Of a stretch of 64,000 nucleotides of DNA, positions 1 through 11,875 are shown piece after piece (within the stretch, counting starts at the first letter, position 1; the number at the start of each line of letters is the position of its first letter). Where the stretch lies: the NCBI RefSeq assembly GCF_963662255.1, contig NC_085072.1, positions 3,497,001 to 3,561,000 of the forward strand, written 5' to 3'. This stretch comes from Cinclus cinclus. Its lineage: Eukaryota > Chordata > Aves > Passeriformes > Cinclidae. The notes under the pieces were generated by a model that saw nothing but the letters and a program-made list of their open reading frames with translations, was not told the DNA's origin and did no database searches. Both the position numbers and the translations under genes were made by a program.

Positions 1-2340
1 CTCTCAGCCTGCTCTTAGTTCTGTTCTTTTTCCTGCTCGAGGCAGATAATTCCAACTGTGTGATTTTGTTGTAATTGCTTCAGGCTTCTCCAGATGGAAG
101 AGGCTGGGAATTGCTGGGAATTCCAGCAGGGAATTGCTGTGAGTTCCTTCCCTTTGGACTGGTCCAGGAGCACTGGAGTTGTTCAGGAACACTGGGAACC
201 GTTTTAATGCCCAGATCTGCATTTCTCACCTTATTGACCCTTCCAAAAGCCATCCCAAAAATTAACCCTGGATGGAAAGAAAGGAGTGAAGGAGTTTTAT
301 GTGCTGGAGTAAAGAGAGAAAATAAAATTTAGAAAGCTGTGAACTACGACATAAATAGCATTTTAACAATGCTTTTTAACATCTGGGGTCATTCAGTAGA
401 AATTCCCACGTTTTCAGGGATCTGTAGGATGTGGATCTTGTTTGTTGTTTTGTTGTTTTTTTTTCAGTGACTCTAAGGAATGTATAACCGATATTTCACC
501 TGGAAATGGATGAAGCCAAGAGGTGAAAATGAAAAATACAGGTAAAACTTGAGGTTTTAGTCACTTTTATTCATCTCTCTGATGAGAAACTGAGCTTGGC
601 TCAATAAGAATATCCAAATTTCATCTTTTAAAATACTCAACATTTGAAAAACTTTCAACTCACGTGGCAGTGCGAACACACAACAACTTTTCCCTTTGTG
701 GACTGAAGGTTTTTCACCTCCTCTTTGCCTTTTCCATGATTATTTCCAAACCCTGCTCCATTCCCAAGGATTTTCACTGGGGAAGAATGTGAATAGAAGA
801 CACACGTGCAGCCCTTTGTGTGGAGTTGGAATTCCAGCTCTTGGAAGAGTCCCAAAAAATTTTGGTGGAGTCATAAATTTCTCTCCCAACCAACCCAAAA
901 AAGAAATTGGTGCCTTCTCTGACTCCTTGGAAAAGCAGAGGGGAGGTGGATTTTGGGGAGTGCAGCTCCACCAGTTCCTCAGGAGCAGCAAAAAACAAAC
1001 AAAAAAAATAAATAAAAAAATGCAGGATTGGGTTATTTTATCCATTCCAGCCTTTGGGAATGGGAATATTTAATTCCCTTTTCATTTTAGGTGAGGTAAC
1101 AGCACATTCCAGTTTACACAAAGCCCCAAGTTGTATTTAAAGCAGTCTTGAAGACCTTAAAGGTTTTTTGTTTGGTTTTTTTTTTTTTTTTAAGTGCTCA
1201 GAATTCCAGAGTTCTAAGGAAAAGAGTTTTTGCATCCCTGGGACTTTGTTCCCCGAGTGCTTGAGTTTGGTTGATGTGGAGCATAAACATGAAAATGCTT
1301 TATTTTTATAATTTTTGTGCTCTAATGTCAAAGGTGGGCCAAAATCTGCCAACTTCAGCCTCCTGAAAGGATCCAGAGAACCAAATCCTGCAGGAATTCT
1401 GTTTATTCCCACCAGGAATGCTGCCAGTGCAGCAAATAGGATTTTCCTAACTTGAAGACTTTGGGGTTTTTTTGACTATTTTTTTTTTTTTTTTTAATAT
1501 GGTTGGAGGTTTTCAATATTTCTTTGAAAACTTTTGATTCCTGACAATTCCAACTTCCAGCCTAGATTGGATTTTGGGAGCTCCCAGGAAAAATTTAACA
1601 CTTCCAAAGTTGGAATTAACTGGGAGGAACTTCATAAATTTGGCAGAAAAATGCAATTTTCCTCAAGGTCCCCTATGGGTAGAGCTGGAATTTGGCACAT
1701 CTGGGTGGGATGTGAAATCCTCCAATTCCTGTATCCAACAGCTGAATCCAGCAGGAATTCTTCCGTGGCTCCTGTAGGATCCTGACCTCCCTCTTGGCAC
1801 AGGAAAATTGGGAATTTCCAGGATTTGGTGAGATCCAGGTGGAGGATTTATCTTCCTCCTTTTTTTTCCTTGTTAATTTTCCTGTACCCAGCTGGATGTT
1901 GTGTCAGTCTGGAGAGAGGGAAAAGAGCAATTTTTTTTTGGGATTGAAAGCTGAGAGTTTTCAGGAAAAGAGCTCCAGAATAATTGGAAAAATCTCTCAG
2001 GCCACCGTTGCTCCTCAAGGATGGAATTTGCAAATCTGAACCCAACAGGGTTTGAAGGAAAGGAGTAAAGGGAAGAAACCCTGCTGGATTTTTGGAGAAA
2101 TAGCAGGAAAATGAGATTCCTGCCTCTTTTCCTGGGTATTTTCCATGCTCTGAGTGAGTAATTCTGGAACACCAGGATCTCTAAGGACAGAGGGTGAGGG
2201 GATGTGGTGGTGCCACTCCTCCCTTGGAGCAGCAATTCCAATTTTCTAACAGAATATCAATTATCTGATTGGGGGGGGGTCCTTGAAAAATTCTTATTTT
2301 TGGTGTCTTTGGGAAGCAAGAAAAAATTCAGGAGGAATTT
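1..2340. other. No gene recognised; AT-rich intergenic or 5' flank
   Basis: I see no conserved protein, no convincing exon series and no RNA gene here. Open frames are short and in low-complexity sequence. Poly-A/T runs are frequent. By synteny this lies beyond the 5' side of USP49, so it may hold untranslated upstream exons or the far flank of the next gene, but nothing in the sequence proves either. Confidence 0.5.
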
Positions 2341-2349
2341 CTCAGTGCA

Positions 2350-2475
2350 AGGAGATGCCCAGGGAGGTTTGGAGTCCCCGTGGCTGGAGGTGTCCAAGGA
2401 ATGTGACACTCCAGGGATGGGTGGAGATGATCCTGGAAGTTTTTCCAGTCTCAGTGATTCTGGAATTCCATAAAT
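2350..2475 (+). mobile_element. CR1 LINE 3'-end fragment
   Basis: The sequence reads as the 3' end of an avian CR1 on the plus strand: a 'CCCAGGGAGGTTTGGAGTCC' segment, then 'GGAGGTGTCCAAGGAA', ending with 'CTCAGTGATTCTGGAATTCC'. The same order of motifs recurs near 26.7-26.9 kb and 61.7-61.9 kb on the other strand. Boundaries are approximate. Confidence 0.7.
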
Positions 2476-2834
2476 CAAGGATTTTACCATGGCTGCCTCC
2501 TGGGATAGCTCCTGCTAGAACTGAAACATTCTGGGCATGTTGGAGCAGGATTTTATTCCCAAATTTCTGGGTAGCTCAGATTATAAATTTGCATTTACAC
2601 ATCTGGTTCAAGAATTGGTGCCTCACAAACAGGGAGGTGAAAACAATCGGGGGGGGGGAAAGTTGTTCTTGTTTTTATTTCATGGAATTCTTGGAGATCT
2701 CTCTGATATCCCCAGATTTCCATTCTGGAGTGTTGGCAACAGAGATTGGAGAATTCCACATAAAAAGTGATTTATTGGGGTGGGAGGGTGGGAAATGCTT
2801 GGGTTTTGCATCCAGGATTTTTTTTTTAAGTGCT

Positions 2835-3850
2835 GTTCCATAAAATCCCAGAATGGTTTGGGGAAGGGATCTTAAAGCTCATCCAGGGACACTTTCCCCT
2901 ATCCCAGGTTGTTCCAACCTGGCCTTGGACGCTCCCAGGGATCCAGGGACACTTTCCCTATCCCAGGTTGTTCCAACCTGCCCTTGGACACTCCCAGGGA
3001 GGGATCCAGGGACACTTTCCCTATCCCAGGTTGTTCCAGCCTGGCCTTGGACACTCCCAGGGATCCAGGGACACTTTCCCTTATCCCAGGTTGTTCCAAC
3101 CTGGCCTTGGACACTCCCAGGGATCCAGGGACACTTTCCCTATCCCAGGTTGTTCCAACCTGGCCTTGGACACTCCCAGGGATCCAGGGACACTTTCCCT
3201 ATCCCAGGTTGTTCCAGCCTGGCCTTGGACACTCCCAGAGATCCAGGGACACTTTCCCCTATCCCAGGTTGTTCCAACCTGGCCTTGGACACTCCCAGGG
3301 ATCCAGGGACACTTTCCCTATCCCAGGTTGTTCCAGCCTGGCCTTGGACACTCCCAGAGATCCAGGGACACTTTCCCCTATCCCAGGTTGTTCCAACCTG
3401 GCCTTGGACACTCCCAGGGATCCAGGGACACTTTCCCTATCCCAGGTTGTTCCAGCCTGGCCTTGGACACTCCCAGGGATCCAGGGACACTTTCCCTTAT
3501 CCCAGGTTGTTCCAACCTGGCCTTGGACACTCCCAGGGATCCAGGGACACTTTCCCTATCCCAGGTTGTTCCAGCCTGGCCTTGGACACTCCCAGAGATC
3601 CAGGGACACTTTCCCCTATCCCAGGTTGTTCCAGCCTGGCCTTGGACACTCCCAGGGATCCAGGGACACTTTCCCCTATCCCAGGTTGTTCCAACCTGGC
3701 CTTGGACACTCCCAAGGATCCAAGTACAGCCACAGCTTCTCTGGGAATTCCATCCCAGCCTCTCCTCACCCTCCCAGGGAAGAATTCCTTCCCAATGTCC
3801 CACCTGAACCTTCCCTCTCCCCGTTCCGAGCCATCCCCCTTGGCCTTTCT
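2835..3850 (-). mobile_element. CR1 LINE, minus strand, carrying an internal minisatellite
   Basis: Read on the plus strand, the element starts with its 3' end ('AAATCCCAGAATGGTTTGGG', 'CTTAAAGCTCATCCAGGGAC'), runs through the 'GTTCCAACCTGGCCTTGGAC' segment, and leaves the array into further CR1 sequence ('CACAGCTTCTCTGGGAATTC') near 3735. The segment between is amplified about 14 times (separate entry). Confidence 0.75.
2880..3720. repeat. 59-60 bp minisatellite inside CR1
   Basis: There are about 14 copies of a 59-60 bp unit containing 'GGATCCAGGGACACTTTCCC' and 'CCAACCTGGCCTTGGACACT'. Copies are nearly identical, differing at a few positions such as CTA/CCTA/TTA before 'TCCCAGG' and at 'AACCTGG' versus 'AGCCTGG'. 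Long open frames on both strands are by-products of the period and are not genes. Confidence 0.95.
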
Positions 3851-4249
3851 CTACGATTTCACCAAATTCTGTTTAATCCTTGTGAAATCTTGATAGAAAC
3901 CAAGAATATCCAAGGATTGTCGGGTTGGTTTTTTTTTTTCCCCTAAAATGCTACAAAAAAACTGTTAAAAAAAGCCCCCAAATATTCTTTATTTAACGTG
4001 GCACCAATTACCAACGGTTCTGTCCTTCACTTCTACCGTGACCACGAGAGGGATGAAGGAATGAGCGGAAATAAAAAAGAAAATCCAAATAAATAAATCT
4101 TTCACTGTGAGCTTCCCAAGCCGTGCTGAGCACTTTGCGCTCCGTTTATTTAATTCCGCAACGGAATTGGAAGGAACGGAAGGAGCAGCACTGCAGGCTC
4201 AACCTCGCGCCCTGCCCGGGGGTCTCCTTTACCTTGGAATTCGCTTTCG

Positions 4250-5525
4250 TTTTGTGTTGGTTTTCCGTTGGGTTTTGGTTCTCGGTTGGGTTTTGGTTTT
4301 CCGTTGGGTTTTGGTTCTCGGTTGGGTTTTGGTTTTCGGTTGGGTTTTGGTTTTTGGTTGGGTTTTGGTTTTTGGGGGGGGTTTTGGTTTTCCGTTGGGT
4401 TTTGGTTTTTGGGGGGGTTTTGGTTTTTGGTTGGGTTTTGGTTTTTGGTTGGGTTTTGGTTTTTGGTTGGGTTTTGGTTTTCGGTTGGGTTTTGGTTTTC
4501 CGTTGGGTTTTGGCTCTCGGTTGGGTTTTGGTTTTCCGTTGGGTTTTGGTTCTCGGTTGGGTTTTGGTTTTCTGTTGGGTTTTGGTTCTCGGTTGGGTTT
4601 TGGTTTTCCGTTGGGTTTTGGTTTTCGGTTGGGTTTTGGTTTTCGGTTGGGTTTTGGTTTTCCGTTGGGTTTTGGTTTTCCGTTGGGTTTTGGTTTTTGG
4701 TTGGGTTTCGGTTTTTGGTTGGGTTTTGGTTTTCCGTTGGGTTTTGGTTTTCGGTTGGGTTTTGGTTTTCGGTTGGGTTTTGGTTTTCCGTTGGGTTTTG
4801 CTTTTTGGTTGGGTTTCGGTTTTCGGTTGGGTTTTGGTTTTTGGTTGGGTTTTGGTTTTTGGTTGGGTTTTGGTTTTCGGTTGGGTTTTGGTTTTCCGTT
4901 GGGTTTTGCTTTTCCGTTGGGTTTTGGTTTTTGGGGGGGGTTTTGGTTTTTGGTTGGGTTTTGGTTTTCCGTTGGGTTTTGTTTTTGGTTGGGTTTTGGT
5001 TTTCGGTTGGGTTTTGGTTTTTGGGGGGGGTTTTGGTTTTCGGTTGGGTTTTGGTTTTTGGGTTGGGTTTTGGTTTTCGGTTGGGTTTTGGTTTTTGGGG
5101 GGGGGTTTTGCTTTTTGGTTGCGTTTTGTTTTAGGTTGGGTTTTGTTTTTGGTTGGGTTTTGGTTTTCGATTGGGTTTTGGTTTTTGGGGGGGGTTTTGG
5201 TTTTTGGTTGGGTTTTGGTTTTCTATTGGGTTTTGGTTTTCCGTTGGGTTTTGGTTTTCGGTTGGGTTTTGGTTTTTGGTTGGGTTTTGGTTTTCGATTG
5301 GGTTTTGGTTTTTGGGGGGGTTTTGGTTTTCGGTTGGGTTTTGGTTTTCGGTTGGGTTTTGGTTTTCGGTTGGGTTTTGGTTTTCGGTTGGGTTTTGGTT
5401 TTTGGGGGGGGTTTTGGTTTTTGGTTGGGTTTTGGTTTTGGGTTGGGTTTCGGTTTTTGGTTGGGCTTCGGTTTTTGGTTGGGTTTTGGTTTTCTATTGG
5501 GTTTTGGTTTTTGGTTTTGGTTTTG
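4250..5525. repeat. 17-18 bp G/T minisatellite
   Basis: This is a tandem array of units such as 'GGTTGGGTTTTGGTTTTCC', with variants in which the CC/CG/TT positions change and some units carry a run of 7-9 G. The top strand is almost free of A and has little C. It continues directly into the T/G tract to the right. The translated Phe/Gly/Trp/Val frames are artefacts. Confidence 0.95.
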
Positions 5526-6816
5526 TGTGGTTTTTGTGGGGGTTTTTTTGTGGTTTTTTCTTTTTTGTTTTTTTTTTTTTCGTGGGGTTTTTTTGTGGTT
5601 TTATTTCTTTTTTTTGGGGGGGAGTTTTTTGTGTGGGTTTTTTTGTGGTTTTTTTTGGTTTTTGTTAGGTTTTTTTGGGGGGAGTTTTTTTGGGGTTTTT
5701 TGTGGTTTTTGTTTGTTTTTTTGGGGGGGAGTTTTTTTGTGGTTTTTTTGTGGTTTTTTTGTTTTTTTTTTTTTTGGTGGGGAGTTTTTTGTGTGGTTTT
5801 TTGTGCTTTTTTCTCTTTTTTTGGTGGGAGTTTTTTTTGTGGTTTTTTTGTGTGTTTTTTTTGTGTTTTTTTGTCTTTTTTTTGGGGGGGGGAGTTTTTT
5901 GTGGTTTTTTTTGTGGTTTTTTTGTTTGTTTTTTTGTTTGTTTTTTTTTGGGGGGAGTTTTTTGTGTGGTTTTCTTGTGTTTTTTTTTCCTTTTTTGGTT
6001 TTTTTGTGGGTTTTTTTTTGTGGCTTTTTTTTTGGTTGGTTTCTTTGGGGGGGAATTTTTTGTGTGGTTTTCTTGTGATTTTTTTTTCTTTTTTTGGTTT
6101 TTTGGGGGGGGAGTTTTTTGTGTGGTTTTTTTGTGGTTTTTTTCTTTTTTTGGTTTTTTTGGGGGGGAGTTTTTTGTGTGGTTTTTTTTGTGTTTTTTTT
6201 CTTTTTGTGGTTTTTTTTGTGTTTTTTTTGTTTGTTTTTTGTTTGTTTTTTTTGGAGGGAGTTTTTTGTGTGGTTTTCTTGTGTTTTTTTTTTTCTTTTT
6301 TGTTTTTTTTGTGTGTTTTTTTGTGGTTTTTTCTTTATTTTTTTTTGTTTTTTGGGGGGGTTTGTGTGGTTTTTTTGTGGTTTTTTTTCTTTTTTGTTTT
6401 TTTTGTGTGGTTTTTTTGTGGTTTTTTGTTTGGTTTTTTTTGGGTGTGGAGTTTTTCGTATACTTTTTTATATCTTTTTTCTCTTTTTTTTTCTTTTTTT
6501 TTTTTTTTTTAGTGGGGCATTGTCCATCATTTTTTATTTCTTTCTTTCTTTTTTTTTTTCCTTCTCGCAAATTCATTTACATTAAAAAAAAATAAACATA
6601 GCTGCTGTCACCAGATACCTGCAGGTTCCTTTAATCAGGTCCCAAAAGTTGCAACAATGGCACAAAGGAGCTCAGGTGCTTTCTCGTGACTCTTATTTTA
6701 ATTTAATTTTTTTTTTTTTAAGGGGCAAAAAAACCAAATTATTTTTGCTGCTTTTGCTTCTGGGAGCTGTTAGAAGATCTCCACTTGAAAATTTATTTTT
6801 TTTTTTATTGATTGAT

Positions 6817-6848
<32 letters not shown>

Positions 6849-8890
6849 CAGGATTTTTCAACAAGAAAATGGGAGTTTGCCGCAGCGTTTTGAGCGATTG
6901 ACAAGGTGAGAAGTTTTTAAAAGTTTTCAAAAGTTTTGCAAGTTTTCATTTCTAAAATGTTACCGGGTGAATTAATAACCCTTTATTTTACTTTGATTCT
7001 CTGCTGTTTTTATTTTCAGTTTTATTCATCTTTAGTGGATCGCAGAGTTCCAAGTGATTCCTTCTCCCCCTTTTTTCTCCGCAGAACATCTGAGTAGGTG
7101 AGAAAAAAAAAAAAACAACAAGATTTTCGAAAAATTCCTTAAAAATCAACTTTTTACAGAAAGAAAATAAAAAAAAAAAAATAAATCAATAAAAACCCCA
7201 ACAAACGCAAAAGTTAAAAGCTGATCATTCCAAAGAGCACAACTCGGTGCTTTTTATTTTCTTTGCTCATTTTTTAAATCCTGCTCCTCTTGGTGCCTTC
7301 GACCCATCCAGGGCAACAAAAATTTGGGATTTCCCCCGCGGTTGGTGGGGATTTATTTGGGTTTTTTTTTTTTTTTTTTCTTTTTTTGTTTATTTTTTTT
7401 TTGATTTTTTTCTCTTGGAATTATTTTCTTTTTCTTTTTTTATTTGTTTGTTTTGAGGTTTTTTTTTTTTTGCCTTTTTTGTTTTTGTTTTTTTTTTGTT
7501 TTTTTCTCCTGGAATTATTTTTTTTAAATTTTTTTTTGTTTGAGTTTTTTTTGTTCTTTTTTTTGTTGGTTTTTTTTGCCTTTTTTTGTTTATTTTTTTT
7601 TTCTCCTGGAATTATTTTCTTTTAATTTTTTTTGTTTGTTTTGGGGGTTTTTTTGTTGTTTTTTTGCCTTTTTTTGTTTCCTTTTTTTTTTTTTCCCCCT
7701 GGAATTTTTTTCTTTTTTTTTTTTAATTTTTTTTATTGTTTTTTTTGCCTTTTTTTGTTTCTTTTTTTTTTGTTTTTTCCCCTGGAATTATTTTCTTTTT
7801 CTTTTTTTTTTTTTTTTTGGTTTGTTTGTTTTAGGGTTTTTTGGGTTTTTTTGCCTTTTTTATTTTGGTTTTTTTTTGTTGTTTTTTTTTTTCCCCCCGG
7901 AATTTTTTTCTTTCTTTTTTTTTTGTTTTGGCTTTTTTTGTTGGTTTTTTGCCTTTTTTGTTTCTTTTTTTTGTTTTTTTTTTCCCCTGGAATTTTTTCT
8001 TTCTCTTTTTTGTTGTTTTTTGGGGTTTTTTTGTTTTGTTTGTTTGTTTGTTTTGGGTTTTTTGTTTCTTTTTGTTTGCCTTTTTTTATTTTGTTTTTTT
8101 AAATTTTATTTATTTTTTAATTTTTTAAATTTTTTTTGTTTGGGGTTTTTTTGTTTTTTGGTTTTTTGTTTGTTTTTTGGTTTGTGGGTTTTTTATTTTT
8201 TTGTTTGTTTTTTAATTTTATTTTTTAATAAATTTTTGTTGCTTTTTTGTTGTTTTGGGGTTTTTTTTGCATTGTTTTTTTTTGGTTTGGGTTTTTTTAT
8301 TTTTTTTTGGTTGGTTTGTTTGTTTTGTTTTTTGGTTTTTTTGTTTGTTTTTTAATTATTTTAATTATTTTTTGTTTTTTTAATTATTTTATTTTTAATT
8401 ATTTTTGTTGTTTTTTGTTTTGGTTTTTTATTTTTTTTGTTTGTTTTGTTTTGGTAGTTTTGTTTTTTTTTGTTTTTTAATTATTTTAATTTTTTTGTTG
8501 TTTTGGGGTTTTGTTTGTTTGGGGTTTTTTGGGGTTTTTTTGGTTTTTTTTGTTTGTTTTTAATGATTTTATTTTTAATTTTTTTTGGTGCTGCTTTTTT
8601 GTTCTTTTTTGGGGTTTTTTTGAGTTTTGTTTTGGTTTGGTTTTTTATTGTTTTTTGTTTGGTTTGGTTTTTTTGTTTGTTGTTTAGTTTAATTTTTTAA
8701 AATTTTTTTGCGTTTTGGTTTGTTTTGTTTGTTTTTTAATCATTTTATTTTTAAATTATTTTTTTGTTGTTGCTTTTTTGTTTTTTTATTTTTTGAGTTT
8801 TTTGTTTTGTTTTGTTTTGGTTTTTTTTTGTTTGTTTGTTTGTTTGTTTTTCCCCCCTTTGTTTCATTTTTGTTTTATTTTGTTTTCAAT
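5525..8890. repeat. Degenerate T/G-only low-complexity tract
   Basis: The top strand is overwhelmingly T and G. From 5525 to about 6570 it consists of 'GGTTTTTTTGTGG'-like words. Ordinary mixed sequence with poly-A and poly-T runs interrupts at about 6590-7320. From about 7330 to 8890 it resumes as poly-T with 'TTGTTTGTT' and a recurring 'CCCCTGGAATTATTTTC' word that suggests an older 90-110 bp periodicity. No gene is supported. Confidence 0.9.
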
Positions 8891-9934
8891 CATTCCCTGG
8901 ATCTGCTGCTACCCTGCTGAACCCAACAACTCCTCCTCCTTGGGAAATACAGAGAAATCCAACATTTTTTAAAAACTTCTGCTACTGAGACTTCACAGAC
9001 CCCTTGAACAAGCAGCTATTTTGATGAATCCCTTAAAAATTTTGTCTTTCATGCCCATTTTTTTGTTCCAAAGTACAAATGTGGGGAGGCTGAAGGGTTA
9101 AATTCCCCATATGGCAGCGAGCAGAATCACAGATGTTGATGATACAACATAATTAGTATTTTATTTTTATTTTTTTTTTTTTAATGGAAATGAAAGCTGT
9201 CAGTGTCACCAAAGTGGAGCTGCAATTTCTGCCACTCGCTCTCACCAAACCTAGACAGGATCCAAAAAAAAAACAAAAAAAAAAAAAACCAGAATTCTAT
9301 TATTTTTTATATCCACGCCTGAGGAGGAAAATTAAGAGGAAAGAGGAGAAAAATTAATAATTTTTTTTTTTTTAAAAAAAAAAAAAAGCTCAGAGAAGGG
9401 AAAAAGGCGGAGAAGGGATTTTTTTTTTTTTTTTCAACTTGGAAAAAAAAAAACCAAAACAAAACCAAACCAATCCTTTGTTTAGGTGAGGATTCCCAAA
9501 ATCCTTTCCACATCCTGGGATTTGGGAGGGAATGAACCCAGCTCAAGGGAAATGTGGGAATTTCTGAGCTGGTTTCAGTAAAAACCTCAGAGGTTCTTTA
9601 GGTGCTCAAGTGGCCACTTGAGCTTTCAGTGGAGTCCAGGAGAAAGAACTGAAGAGCTTTGATTTTTTTTTTTTTTTTCCCTAAGAGATTCCATCCTCAA
9701 CAGCAGGAGCTCTGATAAAAAGTGGTAATTAAAACAAATTTGCATCATTTGGGGACCACTAAAAACTGCATTTCCTTCACCTGCAGGTGAGGGCTCAACC
9801 CCTCAAAGCTTTGGCAGGTGTTAAAGTTTGCACCTCACAAAATGAAGTTTTAAGCACGTGTTCTGTGTGCCAGGTCCGTGTGTCACAAATTTCATTCAGA
9901 TCTGGTTTTTCCAGATCTTTCAGTTTTTCCATCT

Positions 9935-9975
<41 letters not shown>

Positions 9976-10590
9976 TATTCTCATTTTCCTCATTTTTCTC
10001 TCCTCTGTGATTTTTGCTGTGTTGTAGTTCACACCTACCAGCTCCTCATTTCTTCTTTTTTATCGTTTGAAAAACCACACAGAAATGAAATTTAACTCGG
10101 TGCAGCTTTTCTTTTCTTTCTTCTTTTTTTTATTTTTTTTTTTTTATTTTTCATCTTTCCCCTTTTCCTCCCCCTGTCTCTCACCAAGCAATTGAAGGAG
10201 CCAAAAATCCAAATGATCACAGGAGGGGCACGTTTTTCCTCCTGTTTTTGGGTTGTTTTTTTTTTTTTGTTTTTGTTTTTAACTCCCATTTTTTCCTCTC
10301 TGCCATATGTTGGGTCATCCACTACAAAAAACTTCACTACGAAGAGGCTCCATGTGATCAGCAGATTTTTACAGCCTGCCCAAAAAAAAAAAAAAAAAAA
10401 TATGAAAGCAAGGACTGGAATTTTGTGCGTGACACATCTCAGCATCTAAAAATTCAGGATTCTGGGGGTAAATCCAGAGAATTAATTGTGGAATAAATGA
10501 GTTCTGCACTGAGGGGTTGGTGATGTTCCTGCCAGCCTTCCAGAGTTGGTTTCTGTACATCACCAGGATATTTCTCCTGTCTCTTTTCAG
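8890..10590. other. No gene recognised; A/T-rich flank
   Basis: This stretch has mixed-composition sequence with long poly-A and poly-T runs (for example 9160-9190, 9360-9440, 9935-9975). I see no exon or element that I can name. Confidence 0.5.
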
Positions 10591-10716
10591 GACTTTGAAG
10601 CTGCCTGGCAGTGAGGAATTGGCAGAACTGGAATTCTCCAGGATCTCTGGGCAGATGGGGCTGCTGGGGGCCCGGGATGTGGCGTGGAGGAGGAAGGGAT
10701 GTGTGCCCTGCACTCC
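10591..10716 (+). other. Possible untranslated upstream exon of USP49
   Basis: A 126-base stretch is framed by a strong pyrimidine-rich acceptor ('CTCCTGTCTCTTTTCAG') and a consensus donor ('CTCC|GTGAGTAAATG'). It lies 1.1 kb upstream of the USP49 start exon on the same strand. It contains several ATGs without a recognisable protein, as expected for a 5' untranslated exon. Only the splice signals and position support it; RNA reads would decide. Confidence 0.4.
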
Positions 10717-10820
10717 GTGAGTAAATGGCTGCTCTGAGCTCCTGCCCTGCCCTCAGAGCCTGGAGGGACTGGGAAAAAGGGATCCACAATCCACTGGTAG
10801 TGTTTTAGCAAACTGGTTCC

Positions 10821-11080
10821 TCAGGATTTTAGCTTTTCTGTTTTTTTTTTTTTTTTAATACGTTTGTAATCCCGTAATTCTTTAGGGTATAACTCTAAAT
10901 TCCATACACAGTGTGAGCTGCTGCTTTCCCATTTTGACAAAACGATTCCTCTCCAGGACTGGGAATCAAGGACACCTCACTGCCTCAGGTCCTGAGGGAT
11001 TTAAACAAAAGTGAGATGGGGGGGAGCAAACCTGGGGATTTCATTACCTGAAGCTGTAATTGGGAGATTAAAATGTAACT
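10821..11080 (+). mobile_element. Truncated copy of the 51.0-kb solo LTR family
   Basis: The segment shares 'GTAATTCTTTAGGGTATAAC'-type sequence, 'GAGCTGCTGCTTTCCCATTT', 'ACGATTCCTCTCCAGG' and 'GAAGCTGTAATTGG' with the LTRs at 45168-45599 and 51014-51449. It lacks their 3' part with the TATA-like and polyadenylation signals. At its right edge it passes into the tandem units upstream of USP49. Confidence 0.7.
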
Positions 11081-11875
11081 GGGGGGAATTTGGGGTGTCC
11101 TGTGCAGGGCCAGGAGTGAAATCTGCTGGTCCTTTTGGCCCCCTTCAAATCAGGATATCCCATGACCCTACAAGAAGATTTCAAATGTGTGTCACAGCAC
11201 TAAAATCCTTTTCCTCGTGTTCTTTGCCTCCGTAGAGCAGTGACACCTCCTGTGAGACACAGATAGATGCAAATGGGGGGATTTGGGCTGTCCTGTGCAG
11301 GGCCTGGAGTCAAATCTGATGATCCTTGATGATCCTTCCAAATCAGGATATTCTGTGATCATATGAAAAGGCATTTCAAGTGCATGTCCCATCTCTAAAA
11401 TCCTTTTTCTTGTGGTTTTCCGCCCCGGCGCCTCCTGTGAGACACGGACAGATGCAGATGGGGGAATTTGGAGTCAGATTTGATGATCCTAATTTGGAGT
11501 TAGATTTGATGACCCTGACCCTAACCCTTGCAATCGGGGCTCTTTCCAATGACCCTGCAATGGGATTTCAAGTGCACGTCCCATCTCTAAAACCCTTTTC
11601 CCTGTGGTTTCCCCGCCGAGGTCGGAGCAGCGATGCCTCCTGTGAGACATGGATAGATGGAGATGGGGAAAATTTGGGGTGTGCTGTGCAGGATTAAGAG
11701 TCAGATTTGATGATCCTAATTTGGAGTCAGATTTGATGACCCTGACCCTAACCCTTGCAATCAGTCCCCCTTCCAATGACCCTACAATGAGATTTCAAGT
11801 GCACGTCCCATCTCTAAAACCCTTTTCCCTGTGGTTTCCCCGCCGAGGTCGGAGCAGCGACGCCTCCTGTGAGAC
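11080..11875 (+). repeat. ~190-230 bp tandem units copying the USP49 start-exon boundary
   Basis: Partial units repeat the sequence that precedes and includes the USP49 start codon: 'CCATCTCTAAAACCCTTTTC', a pyrimidine tract, an acceptor-like 'CCGCCGAG', 'CCTCCTGTGAGACA', then the start-codon region. Copies of the last segment are near 11250, 11430 and 11640; the real one is at 11862-11886. At the start-codon position copy 1 has ACA, copy 2 has ACG, and copy 3 has ATG (11649) like the real gene. Confidence 0.85.

Noticed and set aside
2830..3946. Three overlapping plus-strand frames of 325-346 codons
   Set aside because: They are the 59-bp CR1-derived array read in all frames. The unit has no stops and its length is not a multiple of three. 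No domain, no splice signal.
4107..6595. 801-codon Phe/Gly/Trp-rich frame and its neighbours, and Lys/Thr-rich minus-strand frame
   Set aside because: A strand with almost no A cannot form stop codons. Composition is that of a repeat, with no globular or signal sequence and several equivalent frames.
7247..8972. Phe/Leu-rich frames that look like membrane proteins
   Set aside because: Poly-T with G gives Phe, Leu, Val and Cys codons only; hydrophobicity is a by-product of composition.
11505..11760. Telomere-like CCCTAACCC words
   Set aside because: Only single copies inside the USP49 upstream units, no tandem telomeric array.
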